NCBI GenBank assembly: GCA_036346205.1
Contig: JARFJB010002138.1
Coordinates: forward strand, 229,501 to 293,500
Length of the DNA: 64,000 nt
From: Vesta saturnalis
Taxonomy: Eukaryota > Arthropoda > Insecta > Coleoptera > Lampyridae
Reading direction: 5' to 3'
Under the pieces are notes generated by a model. The model did no database searches. It saw nothing but the letters and a program-made list of their open reading frames with translations, and was not told the origin of the DNA. Positions 12,741 through 25,366 of this stretch are shown here, one piece after another. Within the stretch, counting starts at the first letter, position 1, and every line of letters starts with the position of its first letter. The position numbers and the translations under genes were made by a program.

Positions 12741-14775
12741 TTTCATTTCAAAACTAGTCACCCTTAATATTTTTTAGCAATGGAATCTCGACCTAGAAAA
12801 AATACGTCAATTTAGATATCGAGGGGACATTCAAAACAGTGTTCATGGTATTTTACTTTTCACCCTTACTTTAAACTTTCAAATTGCACCCCCTAGCTCG
12901 TGATACATCATTTTGAAGGTATTCAAAATACAAATCCAACGCCGTTCAGAAAATTGATTTCCATCGCCCCATTTTGAAATTACAAGCGAAAAGTCAATAC
13001 TATAGGAATAAATTTTGTTCATTGATTTCATTGTGACAATACCCTAGTTTATCAAGTACTGAAATACGAAGTGATACGGAAACGATATCTCCTCTCTCGA
13101 ATATTTTTATCATGTTTTCATCGGTTTGGATTATTTTGCTTTCAGAGTTCAGTTAATGTAAGCCGTATTTCAGTGTGTAATTTATTGCCGACTGCAACGA
13201 TTTATAATCAAGTCTGTTTCGGTTAAGTTGTTGAATTTTGACAATTCAATACTTCAGTTTGAAACATTGAATTTGAATAAAACCAAGAAGCAGTCATGGT
13301 TTACACTATTCAAGAAAGAGTTGAAATTATTTATTTGTATGGAGCCCAGAATAAGTGTGCTCGTAACACAGCCCGAGTCTTCAACGAAACGCATCCTGAA
13401 AGAAATGTTGGATATCAATATGTGCTAACTCTGGTGGGAAAATTTGAAGAAACTGGCTCAGTACGTAACAAAGTAAGAAAGACACCACGAATTCTCAACG
13501 AAGCTGCACAAATTGAGATCTTAGGCCATTTTGCTGAACCTACGACTTCAATTCCAAAAGTCGCTGCATTAACGAATATTTCTGTTGGTTCCATACACAA
13601 GACTTTAAAACGTCACAAGTTCTTTCCTGACAAATTTACCATTCTCCATGAACTCACTGAAGATGATTACGATAGAGGATTCAGTTCTGTGAAATAATGA
13701 CTGCGATGATTCAAAATTTCAGCAATTTGGTAAAGAATATTTGCTTCAGTGATGAATCGACGTTATATCTGAATGGCTTTGTTAATAAACAGAAGTGTAG
13801 ATATTGGGATCTTCAAAATCCTAACGTGTTCTTAGAGGTCATACGCATTTTCCAGAAAAATTAATGTCTGGACAGGAATTCTTGGAAATGCAATAATAGG
13901 TCCTTTGTTTATCGAAGAAAATTTAACCGCTGTTTTGTATTTAAATTTATTGGAAAACTAAATTGATCCGCTTATAACTGAATCCTTAGAAAATCAAGCT
14001 GACGAAGAAGGCAACCCACTGTTAGATGAAAGCAATTTGCAGTATCAACAAGACGGTGCACCCCCACACTATGCGTTGGGTGTTCGCGAGTGGCTTAATC
14101 AACGGTTTCCCGGCAAATGAATTGGCAGAAGAGGCGCAATAGAATGGCCTGCCAGATCTCCTGACTTAACGCCACTGGATTTCTTCCTTTGGGGTTATTT
14201 AAAATCAATTGTGTATCGTAACCCTCAACCAGAAAATATTCAGGCCCTTAGAGCTAGGATCACTCAAGCTTGCCAGCAAATTACTGCGGAAACGTTTCAA
14301 AATGTTAGAGAAGAATTCGTTAATAGATTGTTTATTGTCTAACTAAGAATGGAGAACATTTTGAGCACTTAATAAAGTGAGGTCACACGAATAGATTGTA
14401 TTGTTGTTTACCTAAGAATAGAGAACATTTTGAGCATTTAATAAAGTACCTATTGTTTTGTCTTGAAGAATGAAACCAATGAGCAAAATTTATTCCCATA
14501 CTATTGACATTTTCTCTTGTAATTTCAAAATGGGTGATGGAAATCAATTTTCTGAACGTTGGATTTTTATTTTGAATACCTTCAAAATGATGTATCACAG
14601 GCTAGGGGTGCAATTTGAAATTATAAAGTGAGGGGAGGGGGATTAAAGGTGAAAAGTAAAATTCCATGAACACTGTTTTGAATGTCCCCTCGACATCTAA
14701 ATTGACGTATTTTTTCTAGGTCGAGATTCCATTGCTAAAAAAATATTAAGGGTGACTAGTTTTGAAATGAAAGCA

Positions 14776-14778
<3 letters not shown>
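12739..14778 (+). mobile_element. Mariner-type element with ~250-bp TIRs
   Basis: The left arm (12739-12990) and right arm (14520-14778) are inverted copies: both read GCTTTCATTTCAAAACTAGT inward, then CACCCTTAATATTTTTT. The right end finishes CAGT-GCTTTC; the left has lost CAGT into the neighbouring TA tract. (TA)n flanks both sides. A decayed transposase fills the centre. TIRs of this length are unusual for mariner, whose TIRs are normally ~30 bp. Confidence 0.88.
13296..14372 (+). pseudogene. Mariner-type (DDD) transposase, frameshifted
   Basis: ATG 13296 opens a 133-codon frame with the first HTH (YTIQERVEIIYLYGAQNKCA), a second HTH (LTNISVGSIHKTLKRHKFF) and HELTEDDYDRG. Frameshifts then lead to ICFSDESTLYLNGFVNKQ (first Asp, ~13745), WTGILGNAIIGPLFIEENLT, YQQDGAPPHYALGVREWLN (second Asp, ~14050) and WPARSPDLTPLDFFLWGYLK (third Asp, ~14155). 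About 36 residues separate the second and third Asp, so this is a DDxD element rather than classical DD34D mariner. It ends near ENILST. A few shifts and two stops make it inactive, but it is the best preserved mariner-type copy here. Confidence 0.87.

Positions 14779-14844
<66 letters not shown>
14779..14844. repeat. (TA)n microsatellite
   Basis: About 33 TA repeats; the only sequence between the mariner-type element ending at 14778 and the MITE starting at 14845. Confidence 0.98.
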
Positions 14845-14846
<2 letters not shown>

Positions 14847-15722
14847 AGGTGCAAATAGCATGTACCAGAGAGGATGTGATTCTACATGAAAAATAAGACT
14901 TTTTCCTATGAACTTATATGTTAGACGTACCGTTTTCAATATACAGTCAAAGTTGAATTTTTTCAGTTTGGACAATATCTCAGAACCGTATGAGATATGA
15001 TGTTCAGCTCTTATACACAATTTGTGCTCATTAAGTCACTTTTTAGCTGTAAAATGAAGGTTTTTAAAATTCAGTAGCGTGGATTTTGGGTATTTTGAGT
15101 TTCATTCATTTCTACGCCACTGAATTAAATGCAATTCTAAGACTCTAGAACCGCCATGTTTTCTACACCAGAAAGGTGCTCTTGGCTGTTAGCTCTAAAC
15201 TCAACTGTTTCGAGAAAATGGCATTCAATGAGAGAAAACATTATTTTTAAGAATAATTTTCATTAACAATTTATTAACAGTAGGCATAACATTTTGGAAA
15301 GAATGGAAGTAATAAATTGCAAATTACTACTTATTGAATTATGGTTTTTCTGAAATGATCAACTTTACAACTGTTAACCAAGAGTATCCTTTGTAAAGAA
15401 AATAAAGGCGGTTCTAACGCGCTCCTTGAAATTGCATTTATTTCAGTGGCGTAGAAACTAGATTGAAACCTCAAAATACCAAATCCATGCTACTGAATTT
15501 TCAAAAACTTTATTTTACGGTGAAACAAGACTTAATGAGCACAAATTGTATGAAGCTGAACATCATATCGCAAACGGTTCTCGAGATATTGTCCAAGAAC
15601 TGAAAAAAATTCAACTTTGACCTGTATATTGAAACGTACGCCTGGGCATATAAGTTCATAGGAAAAAGTCTTATTTTTTCATGTAGAATCACCTCCTTCT
15701 AGGTACATGCTATTTCGCACCA

Positions 15723-15723
<1 letters not shown>
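14845..15723. mobile_element. Long-TIR MITE (near-complete hairpin)
   Basis: About 300 bp at each end are inverted copies (GGTGC.AAATAGCATGTACC, then TGATTCTACATGAAAAA and TTTCTACGCCACTGAA), leaving a loop of roughly 250 bp. There is no coding capacity. (TA)n abuts both ends, consistent with TA target use and a Tc1/mariner-type parent, which was not identified. Confidence 0.85.

Positions 15724-15818
<95 letters not shown>
15724..15818. repeat. (TA)n microsatellite
   Basis: About 47 TA repeats with one break near 15768; joins the MITE to the nested element starting at 15819. Confidence 0.98.
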
Positions 15819-15821
<3 letters not shown>

Positions 15822-16236
15822 GTGTACCAACCAAGATGCAAGGTTCGATAACTTCTTTGGTTTCATAGATATCAACAAAGTTCTCAAACAAAAGGATAGA
15901 GGATGTAACAGTGCATTATTTAAAATTATCTTAAACTATACAGGATGTTATAAAATTCAGATATGAATCTAACTTATGTTTTTTAAATGGGAACCCCTGA
16001 ATATTATTTCAAATGCAGAAAGCCCACATTTTTCGATTTTTTAATGTCGAAGTTGAATACATTATATAGGGTATTGGAAAGATATGGATTGTTCTGTGTT
16101 AAAATTGTACTCATTTCAATGCCCTGTAGAACAATACACCCTGTAGAAATGAATTATCTGTTGGCCAGTTGTCTTTCAGAATATTGTCTAGTCTCGTTAC
16201 CCACCATTATTCATTTAGCTACTTGGGGTTTGTATA

Positions 16237-18007
16237 CAGGGTGGCTCAAAACTCGGATGTGTCATTTTCTTCTTTAACTCAAATGGAACACCCTGTATTT
16301 TTATCACTATCAAAATCCTTGGTACTCCTCTTTAATTTTGTCAGAGATTCCTGTACCTAACGTGAGTAGTTATCGAGATATTACCAGATATTTGATGAAT
16401 TTGATACAAAATCTAGGGTTATGATGTTTATCTAGTCGTCATTGTATTTGACAGACAAATTTGACAAATTTACTGCTGTTTGAGAAGGATTTATCCTACA
16501 AATGTGTCGAAACAATACAAATAAATCAATCTAGTGCACTATCTAACCTGTTTACTTGATACTGATAAATATAGAAGAACAACAATAACGAAAGAATAAA
16601 TAATAAAAGAAAATAAGAACATTAAATTAATCATATTAGGTGTTCGAAGTGACCTCCACCAACATCAATACAATGTTGAAGTCGATTCTCGAATGCCCGA
16701 CTCACATTTCGCAATATTGTAAGATCAACACTGTTGAATTCTTCTGTAATTCTGACCTTCATGTTTTCTTTTGTCGTTGGTGGATCATTATACACCATAC
16801 TTTTACATAACCCCACAAGAAAAACCCACTTTAGTTAGGTCTGGTGACCGAGCTGGCCAATGTTTAGGTCCTCCTCTGCCTATCCATCTTTGTTGGAAAT
16901 AATTATTCAGTTAGTCCTTGATAGGACCTGTGTTATGAACCGGTGCGCCATCATGTAGCAGCCACATGCGTTGCCGAATGTCGAGGGCACTTATTCAAGA
17001 AGAACTGGTAAATTATTTTGAAGAAACTGTAAATAAACAGTACCATTCACCGTTTCTTCAAAAAGTGTGGCCCTATCATACGATTTCCCAAAACTCCACC
17101 CCAAACATTCAAGGACCATCTTGTTTGGCTGTGGTTCGTATCAAATGTGGGTTAGATGTCTGGTAATAGTGAAAATTGTGTCGGTTAATTCCACCATTTT
17201 TCGAAAATATTGCCTCATCCCCAAACAAAACAAAATCAAAGAGAAATGGTTCTTCGTCAATTTTAGATTTTGCCCATTGACAAAATTCTACTCTGCTTTG
17301 GAAATCGTTTACAATTAGTTCCTGATGTAATTGGACATGGAAAGGTTGCATTTTATGTAATGACAGGATTCGTTGAACTGTACCATGGCTAATGCCTTTT
17401 GAGATGAAATTTTCGTATACTAGTATGAGGATCTTCTGTAACACTCAGCAACACTTTCAGTTGGTTGTCTTCCGTTATTGCATGTTTTCCTGTTTTCTCT
17501 TGTGATAGTTAACCGATCCGGTACGGTCAAAACGATCCAACAATTTTCTCAAAGTAACTTTACTCGGTTGTCTCCGGTCTGGAAATTTTCACGATATACT
17601 CTTGACGCCAATAAACAGTTTTGGTGCATTCACCAAGTATCCAAATTATGTCAGTCATTTCACGACGGGAAAATTGTTCACCATTCATCTCGTAGCTACT
17701 TTTCACTTCAACTATATTCAAACAGAGAAATAAATTGAACGAATAACTGAGCGAAACACTACAGTGAAACCTGTCCAACTGACAGATATGTCAAATACAA
17801 AAACTACTTGATAATAATACAAAACTTCGTGATAATTACTTTCAAACAGGGAATTGCAATGAATATCTGGAAATATCTCGATAACTACTCACATTAGGTA
17901 AAGGGAACCTCTGACAAAATTAAAGAGGAGTACCAGAGGACTTTATAGTTATAAAAATACAGGGTGTTAAAGAAGAAAATGACACATCCGAGTTTTGAAC
18001 CACCCTG
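16237..18007 (-). mobile_element. Inner mariner-type element
   Basis: Both ends read CAGGGTGG followed by AAAACTCGGATGTGTCATTT, and the inverted match continues inward about 170 bp, through an internal ACACCCTGTATTTTTAT. TA precedes each end (TATACAGGG). It carries a minus-strand transposase remnant. The CAGGG ends resemble those of the elements at 24043-24713 and 53856-56374. Confidence 0.8.
16631..17778 (-). pseudogene. Mariner-type transposase remnant
   Basis: Read on the minus strand with many shifts: MTDIIWILGECTKTVYW and the HTH region, GTVQRILSLHKMQPFHVQLH, FVLFGDEAIFSKNGGINRHN (first Asp, ~17190), WGGVLGNRMIGPHFL, WLLHDGAPVHNTGPIKD (second Asp, ~16960), RWIGRGGPKHWPARSPDLT (third Asp, ~16860) and VGGGHFEHLI at the C-terminus. 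Asp2-Asp3 spacing is about 36 residues, as in the element at 12739-14778, so the two belong to related groups. The longest open piece is 17109-17444. Inactive. Confidence 0.82.
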
Positions 18008-18419
18008 TATACAAACCCCAAGTAGCTAAATGAATAATGGTGGGTAACGATACTAGACAATATTCTGAAAGAGAACTGGCCAACAGATAATTCATTTCTA
18101 CAGAGTGTATTGTTCTACAGGGCATTGAAATGAGTACAATTTTTACAAAAAACAATCCATATCTTTCCAAATACCCTGTATAATGTATTCAACCCCGACA
18201 TTAAAGAAATAGAAAAATGTGGACTTTTGAATTTGAATAATATAGAGGGTTCCCATTTAAAAAACATAAGTTAGATTCACATCTGAATTTTGGAACATCC
18301 TGTATAGTTCAAAATAATTTTAAATAATGCACTGTTACATCCTCTATCCTTTTGTTTGAGAACTTTTTGATATCTATGAAACCAAAGGAGTTATCGAACT
18401 TTGCATCTTGGTTGGTACA

Positions 18420-18423
<4 letters not shown>

Positions 18424-18459
<36 letters not shown>

Positions 18460-18498
18460 TATATATATATAATATATATATAATATATATATATATAT
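18424..18498. repeat. (TA)n microsatellite, interrupted
   Basis: TA tract with several AAT breaks, abutting the right end of the nested element. Confidence 0.97.
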
Positions 18499-20724
18499 TG
18501 TAATGACAATATTTAAAAATATTTATTATTAATTAAATTAGTATAAATTTGGGGATAGGATTCTATATTTGAAATTCGTTGGCAAATCAAAATATAACTA
18601 TTTAACTTTTTAATTATTATAATTAAATTAAAATGTACTACTGAAATCATAAAATTTTTATTTCACACCAGTAAATGTTCATGTTAATAATTTAATAGTA
18701 ATTTGCAATTATTTTGTTTCACCGTGTAACATCTACGAAATTGGCAAAATGTACGCATGCGTTGCGTCATTGCTCAACTAAAATATGTGCTGTCTGTAAA
18801 AATTTCACCAACGATCTATTACTTAGTGAGTACAATTTTGATTTCCTTTATTTTAAAATTAAAATATTTCATTATCTTTCCAGATATTGATACACGTCGT
18901 CGCACAATAAACATATACAAATTCAGAAAACAAAACATAAATACATTAAAAGGATAATCAATGCAATATGTTGGGTTATGATAGCAAAATAAATTCACAT
19001 CTGTTGTTGTAATTTCCAATAAATGGTCACCTTAAGCTTGTTCCATGTTACCATGTGATGTAAACTTGTTCCATATAACGATGATACTGCCTTCCTGTTG
19101 AAAATGGTACTGCTTAATTTCCATAACTTCATCCAGCTTCACTAACTTGTGATAAATCTTCTTTTGGTAAATACGTTGCACTTAGGTAATATGCTCATAT
19201 ATTTTACAGTTGCACTTTTATTTGCTTTTAATATTGATTTAAATATTTATTAAATTTATCGGATTAGACTTATTTTTATTCTTTCATAAAGTTTTATATT
19301 TACTATCACTTTTATTTTAGATGCCCATTTGAAGTTACATTTATTTTATAACCTCCATCACTTTCGAAAAGAAATAAACATCACATCCAAAATATCCGAA
19401 GAAATTTTATTTACATAAAAAATGCATATCACCTGATGTTGATACAAGATTTCGAAATGAAACAATACAATAATGTCGAAAATTATAACCGGCAACCTTA
19501 GTTTTAAGATTTGTTTTTTCTGACATCTGACACTCTACGTTGATCGCGGTTCACTTCCGATAATGTTAACGAAAATTTTAACTTACATGTAACGAATGCA
19601 CTATAAGCACTATGACTTTTAGTCACACAAAATTAAAATTATAGGAAAATAAGAGAGCGAGAAATCAGGAACAATTCCTTATATACTTTTCTCATGGATA
19701 CCAAAGCTTTCAATTTTTTTACATTATATACAAAAGATCCGTGCATTTGATTGGTTTAAACAAAAATTAAATTAACTAAAACATAAATTATGCTATAACT
19801 TTGTCAAATCAATTCGATTTGCTTTTGAAATACATTTTTGAAATCAGGGCAAAATTTTGCATAAATAGACATCTGACATGCTATTTAATGTTAAATTCTA
19901 TGATGAAAGGAAACCTTTATTATATACTTTTATAATTTATTCTGAACTTATCTTATCCTATATAAACTATAAATTTAAAAACTATTGTACTTAACCTAAC
20001 TTTACATAATTTAATTTTAACTTGCCTTTTCAACATTTATATCGCTTGTAATGTTTATATAATATGTTACTATATATCTCTTTAACATCATCACTGTTTT
20101 TCTGTACTCTATAGTACCTAATTTTGTCTTTGCACAATTTCACAATGTTAGCATATTTAGTAAGTTTTGCACAAATTGTATTTATATTGTTAATATCACA
20201 TTGCACAAATGTTGATCAAGTTCTTAGCTATGTTTCTAAATCACTATAACTTCTTATGCACTTTTGAACACTTAGTCTGTGAATTACCAAAATACTGTCT
20301 TCGTACCATAACCCTTTGTATAGTTCGCAGAGTTTTATGCATTGTACCTATTACTATACATGTTCTACACATTATTGTACTTTATGTAATCAATATCTGT
20401 TATGTGTTCAAATTCTTAATTAAATTGATTTTAATGGGAAATTTATTTAACTTAAACGAAACTGAACGTACGCACTAATATGTATCGTGTTGACCTTTTT
20501 ACATGCTATTGCTATAGCTCATTGCTTTTATGAATATCACATCATTGTGCAAACCCCACAAAGCCTGTTTTGTTATATCACAATCATGTTTTTATACTCG
20601 TATAGTATATTTTCTCATAACGAAGTGTATAACTTCTTCGACTTTATTTGAACTCACGTACTATATAATATTTGAGCTCGATAAAACTCTACCTCCTCTA
20701 TTATATCTATTTATAACTATCGCA

Positions 20725-20725
<1 letters not shown>
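18499..20725. other. AT-rich DNA without recognisable gene
   Basis: Very AT-rich, bounded by (TA)n on both sides. No inverted ends or known protein motifs found; open frames at 20209-20478 and 20530-20823 look random. It might be an unrecognised element, given that other TA-bounded segments here are elements. Confidence 0.45.

Positions 20726-20768
<43 letters not shown>
20726..20768. repeat. (TA)n microsatellite
   Basis: About 21 TA repeats. No inverted end was recognised next to it. Confidence 0.97.
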
Positions 20769-20771
<3 letters not shown>

Positions 20772-21144
20772 ATTTTCAGATTTGGGGTGTTTTATTATTA
20801 CACCAAAAGTATGCTGGTATTAGACGGTTCTCACTAACCTAAAATCTGATTATATGTCAAAATTAATTAAACAGTTGCCACATTTAATTGAAATGAATAG
20901 TAACCACGGATCACTGTATAATAATAGAAGGAGCCTATTGAATTTTAAGTGAGAAGTAGGGTTCCGCCGTTTTATAAGTTACCCATAAATTTATTCTGGG
21001 GTGTCTTTCAAACGAAATAAAAGATTTTCATTAAATTTAATCAACATTAATATTAATCAATTGCAAAGTTTCAATGGATATTTAAAAAATCCTCATTTTT
21101 AATACTTAAAAAAAAGGCCACACATATCAATCATGTGAAAATAA

Positions 21145-21245
21145 TTATTATAAGTTTTTCTTATGAACAAATAAGTTCAAAGGTTCAAATCCTACTCGAG
21201 ATAAACTTTTATTTATGTATTTAATAAAATTAATAATAATTTCTA
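21145..21245. repeat. Fold-over fragment of the tRNA-like satellite unit
   Basis: The first ~38 bp match the satellite unit found at 61427-64000 on the plus strand (TAAGTTTTT.TTATGAAC.AA). At AAGG the sequence switches to the reverse complement of the B-box/3' flank part of the same unit (TTCAAATCCTACTCGAG, then TAAACTTTTATTTATG). It is therefore a rearranged, inverted piece more than 40 kb from the array. Confidence 0.75.
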
Positions 21246-21305
21246 ATGTGAAAATAAGTTAATCAAATTTGACGTTAGTAAAAATTATTATCCCAACTTT
21301 GTTTT

Positions 21306-21795
21306 TTTTATGATTGTGGACCTGAACAGGCTAAATAAGGCCTATCGTGCTAAAGCACTCAGGAACACTTAGGAGGATGGATAGAGGATAATAAATTGCC
21401 AATAGATGCCTATGAACAGCTACCTTAAATTTTCTCATATCATAAGTGAGAGGAAAACAGGAACTAGGAGATCATGCCAGAGTTTAGAAGCCGTGTAGAA
21501 AAATGTGGATTGCGCCCGTTTGGTACGACAAATGGAGATTTGTACTGCATACTGATGATGTGAATGAGCGAACCGAGTGTTTCTCGCAAAGATAGCCGGA
21601 GATGGTATCAAAGAATGTAATTCAGCACAATAGCCATTGTAATAACGATAATACAAAGAAAGAACTGAAACCATCCTTCTATGCTCAAGGGACTGTATGT
21701 GAGAAGTTAGACGGGTCATTTATAAGCCTAATCGCTCTCTTTGAATACGATCAACGATATCGAGAGCGTATTGAGCATAACTCCCAAATCTAGGA
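21306..21795 (-). pseudogene. CR1-like LINE, 3' end of ORF2
   Basis: The minus strand encodes the C-terminal, post-polymerase part of a non-LTR reverse transcriptase: ALDIVDRIQRERLGL, SLEHRRMVSVLSLYYRYYNG, LHSLIPSPAIFARNTRFA, RTKRAQSTFFYTASKLWHDL and, after a shift, YDMRKFKVAVHRHLL. This succession (LEHRR...LYRYY...TRxTR...RT...F..R...LW) is typical of CR1/jockey-type elements. It is a 5'-truncated copy without the polymerase domain. Confidence 0.75.
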
Positions 21796-21813
21796 GGCAA
21801 TAAAACGAATTGA

Positions 21814-21814
<1 letters not shown>

Positions 21815-21868
<54 letters not shown>
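21815..21868. repeat. (TA)n microsatellite
   Basis: About 27 TA repeats directly before the left end of the mariner-type element at 21869. Confidence 0.97.
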
Positions 21869-21872
<4 letters not shown>

Positions 21873-23471
21873 TGGACACTAAGGAATAAATTCTGTAACT
21901 GAAAGTGAAGTCCGGAAGAAAAATCATGATAGGCATTCTTTATAATTGTTTCCAGCTCTCAACCTGGGGTTACAGTTTCTCCATATATCCACCCGCCGGG
22001 TTGAAGCTACCCTAACTTCTTTTAAATGTAAGGGTAGGTCAAGTGATACACGTGTGAAAGTTTGTATTAAGAGGAATACAAAGCAGTACTTATTCTCACG
22101 GGCATTTGAAAAATAAAGTGAAAAACCTAAATAAAAACTTTTCTGGCTCAATGGTATTTACTTTCGAAAATAATTGAAATATCGGTAGGTAAAATGTACC
22201 GTAGTGATAACATGCATTTATTATCGCAACAAGCCTGATCTTGTCGTTGAAGAAAAAATCTTTATCTTCTGTTTCTTACACTAACTAAATGCATTTTAAT
22301 TTAGACAGTGCTTCAATAGTCGGTAGATAAAAAGGCGCCGTATTGATAACGTGCGTTTATTATCTCAGCAAGCTAGGTCTTATCGTCGATGAAAAACGCT
22401 CTTAATCTTGTGTTTTAGTCTCGATTTTAATTACCTGCTTGATTTATTAGCGTCCCCATTTGTAAATTACAATATTATCTGTTCCTTGTATTTTTCTTTG
22501 CTCGTTTATTTAAGTAAATAAATCCTCTAGTGTAGTTTTTACATCTTCACATCGTAGTAAATTATTTAGCATGGCTTATTTAACGGAAGCCCTTCGCATT
22601 GAGATATTAATTACCGAAGTCGCACTCAAGCTGAGGTAGCTGAATTATTTCAAGCAAATGATCCCGATTTCTCAGGGCTTTCTCAGGGCACAATTAGCAA
22701 AATAGAAAGGCACTATAGGAATTCAATCATGTCAGGAGACAAAAGAGAGGCAGTTGACGAAATACAAATCTGAACGTTTTTTTGGCTATTCAAGAAAACC
22801 CGATCATTTCGGCACGGCAATTAGCGCGCGATAATGAGGTCAGTCATAGCTTTAAAACTGCAAAGGTGAACCCTTATAAATTCCAAATGCTACAGGAATT
22901 GACTGATAAAGGTCCAGACCGACGAATTGAGTTTTGTGAACGAATGATGGACTTCATTGACCATGGTCACTTACAGTTGGAATGGATTCTCTTTTCGGAT
23001 GGATGTACTTTCTCTTTGGGTGGTGAACTGAATCAACACAATATGGATATATGAAGAGTAAGGTTTATGCTACATTACCGACCGACCTTCAGGATCTAAG
23101 GGACAGAATTACTGTAGAAATCAGAAACAAGACATGTTTCAAAACATGAGAAATGCCTTCATCAGCGATTGGGTCTTTGTCAAGAAACAAATGGACACCA
23201 TTTTGATTATCTTTAAAGTTATGAGTGTACCCCATAAGAAAAGATTATATTTGATTTTGATTTTTTTGTTCAATAAAATGTTGACCTACCCTTACAATTG
23301 AAAAAAAAGTTTGGGGGTGACTTCACCCCTGGGGGTGGATATATGGAGAAACTGTAACCCACAGATCGCCAGATTGAGGCCTGGAAACAGTTACAAAGAA
23401 TGCCTATCATGAGTTTTCTGCCGGACTTTACCTCTTTGAGTTGCATAATTTATTCCACTTAGAGTATCCAC

Positions 23472-23474
<3 letters not shown>
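21869..23474 (+). mobile_element. Mariner-type element, internally deleted
   Basis: Ends: TAGGTGGACACT on the left, CAGGTGGATACT on the right (reverse complement). Inverted similarity continues through GGAATAAATT, GTCCGG, ATCATGATAGGCATTCTTT and TCTCCATATATCCACCC, about 130 bp. (TA)n on both sides. It holds a transposase that lost its catalytic centre (22571-23230). Confidence 0.83.
22571..23230 (+). pseudogene. Mariner-type transposase, catalytic core deleted
   Basis: ATG 22571 opens MAYLTEALRIEIL; shifted pieces RTQAEVAELFQANDPDFSGL, SQGTISKIERHYRN and NPIISARQLARDNEVSHS form the HTH part. ILFSDGCTFSLGGELNQHN carries the first Asp (~23000). The frame then jumps from NMDI to YMKSKVYATLPTDLQDLRDR, which normally follows the third Asp/FLWG motif, so the segment with the second and third Asp is gone. 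The C-terminus NKTCFQNMRNAFIS is recognisable. This is a deletion derivative. Confidence 0.78.
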
Positions 23475-23528
<54 letters not shown>

Positions 23529-23530
23529 TA
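23475..23530. repeat. (TA)n microsatellite
   Basis: About 27 TA repeats with one C near the end, between the mariner-type element and the next MITE. Confidence 0.97.

Positions 23531-24713
<1,183 letters not shown>

Positions 24714-24771
<58 letters not shown>
24714..24771. repeat. (TA)n microsatellite
   Basis: About 29 TA repeats joining the MITE at 24043-24713 to the left end of the tyrosine-recombinase element. Confidence 0.98.
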
Positions 24772-24773
<2 letters not shown>

Positions 24774-24786
24774 TTATTCTATCCAA

Positions 24787-25050
24787 TCTGAACCACTAGA
24801 TAGATAATACTACACTGAGCCACTTATTAAAAATTATTGGAAAATAAATTGAAAGAAACGTACATCATTTATACCACAAAGGTATGGTAATAAGTACAAT
24901 ATACAATTAAAATAAGTATCTAAAACTTTTTTACTTTATTGGTTTTTATGTATATGTATACTTTCCATACTATCCTGAACCTTTTAGAAACTTCTATCCA
25001 AGTTGAGCCAAAATATACAATTTTATAGATTTGATACAACAAAGCTGAGC
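24787..25050 (+). promoter_or_regulatory. Left subterminal TGAGCC cluster
   Basis: Three exact TGAGCC sites (about 24814, 25007, 25043) and one degenerate CTGAACC in the terminus itself, all in the same orientation. The site near 25007 sits in TTCTATCCAAGTTGAGCCA, a second copy of the terminal motif. A recombinase-binding role is inferred. Confidence 0.5.
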
Positions 25051-25366
25051 CATGCCTTGTTGCCAAGTTTTAAGTGCCTCTTATTTATTTAGTGTGTCGT
25101 GGATTGTTAGAGCTTCTGCTATTTAAAATTTTTTGTCACTATAATCGTTATAAACAGTTTACAAAGCCTCACACACTTGCTAATAAAACTTAAGGCAGAC
25201 AAATTAAGTTTTTATTTGCCTTTTTGTGTTAGATTATTAGTTCTTTGTGATCGTTTTTAGGTTAAAACGCTAAAATAATGTTATTGTTGAAATAAAAAAG
25301 GCAATGTGTAATAAACCAAATTTATTAGAAATCATTTTTAGGCAGAGAAAGACGTTAACTATATTG

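Larger units (their letters stand above)
15819..18423. mobile_element. Inverted-arm element nesting a mariner-type element
   Basis: Outer arms 15819-16236 and 18008-18423 are inverted copies beginning CAGGTGTACCAACCAAGATG (the right-hand copy starts TAGG). At 16237 and 18007 a second pair of ends, CAGGGTGG(C/T)TCAAAACTCGG, bounds an inner element. The outer arms could be a MITE with the inner element inserted at its centre, or simply an extended TIR. (TA)n flanks both sides. Confidence 0.8.

Noticed and set aside
15679..15891. Open frames with long Ile-Tyr runs (also at 14697, 18309, 20530, 24500, 33497, 36387, 51483)
   Set aside because: They are translations of (TA)n microsatellites and not proteins.
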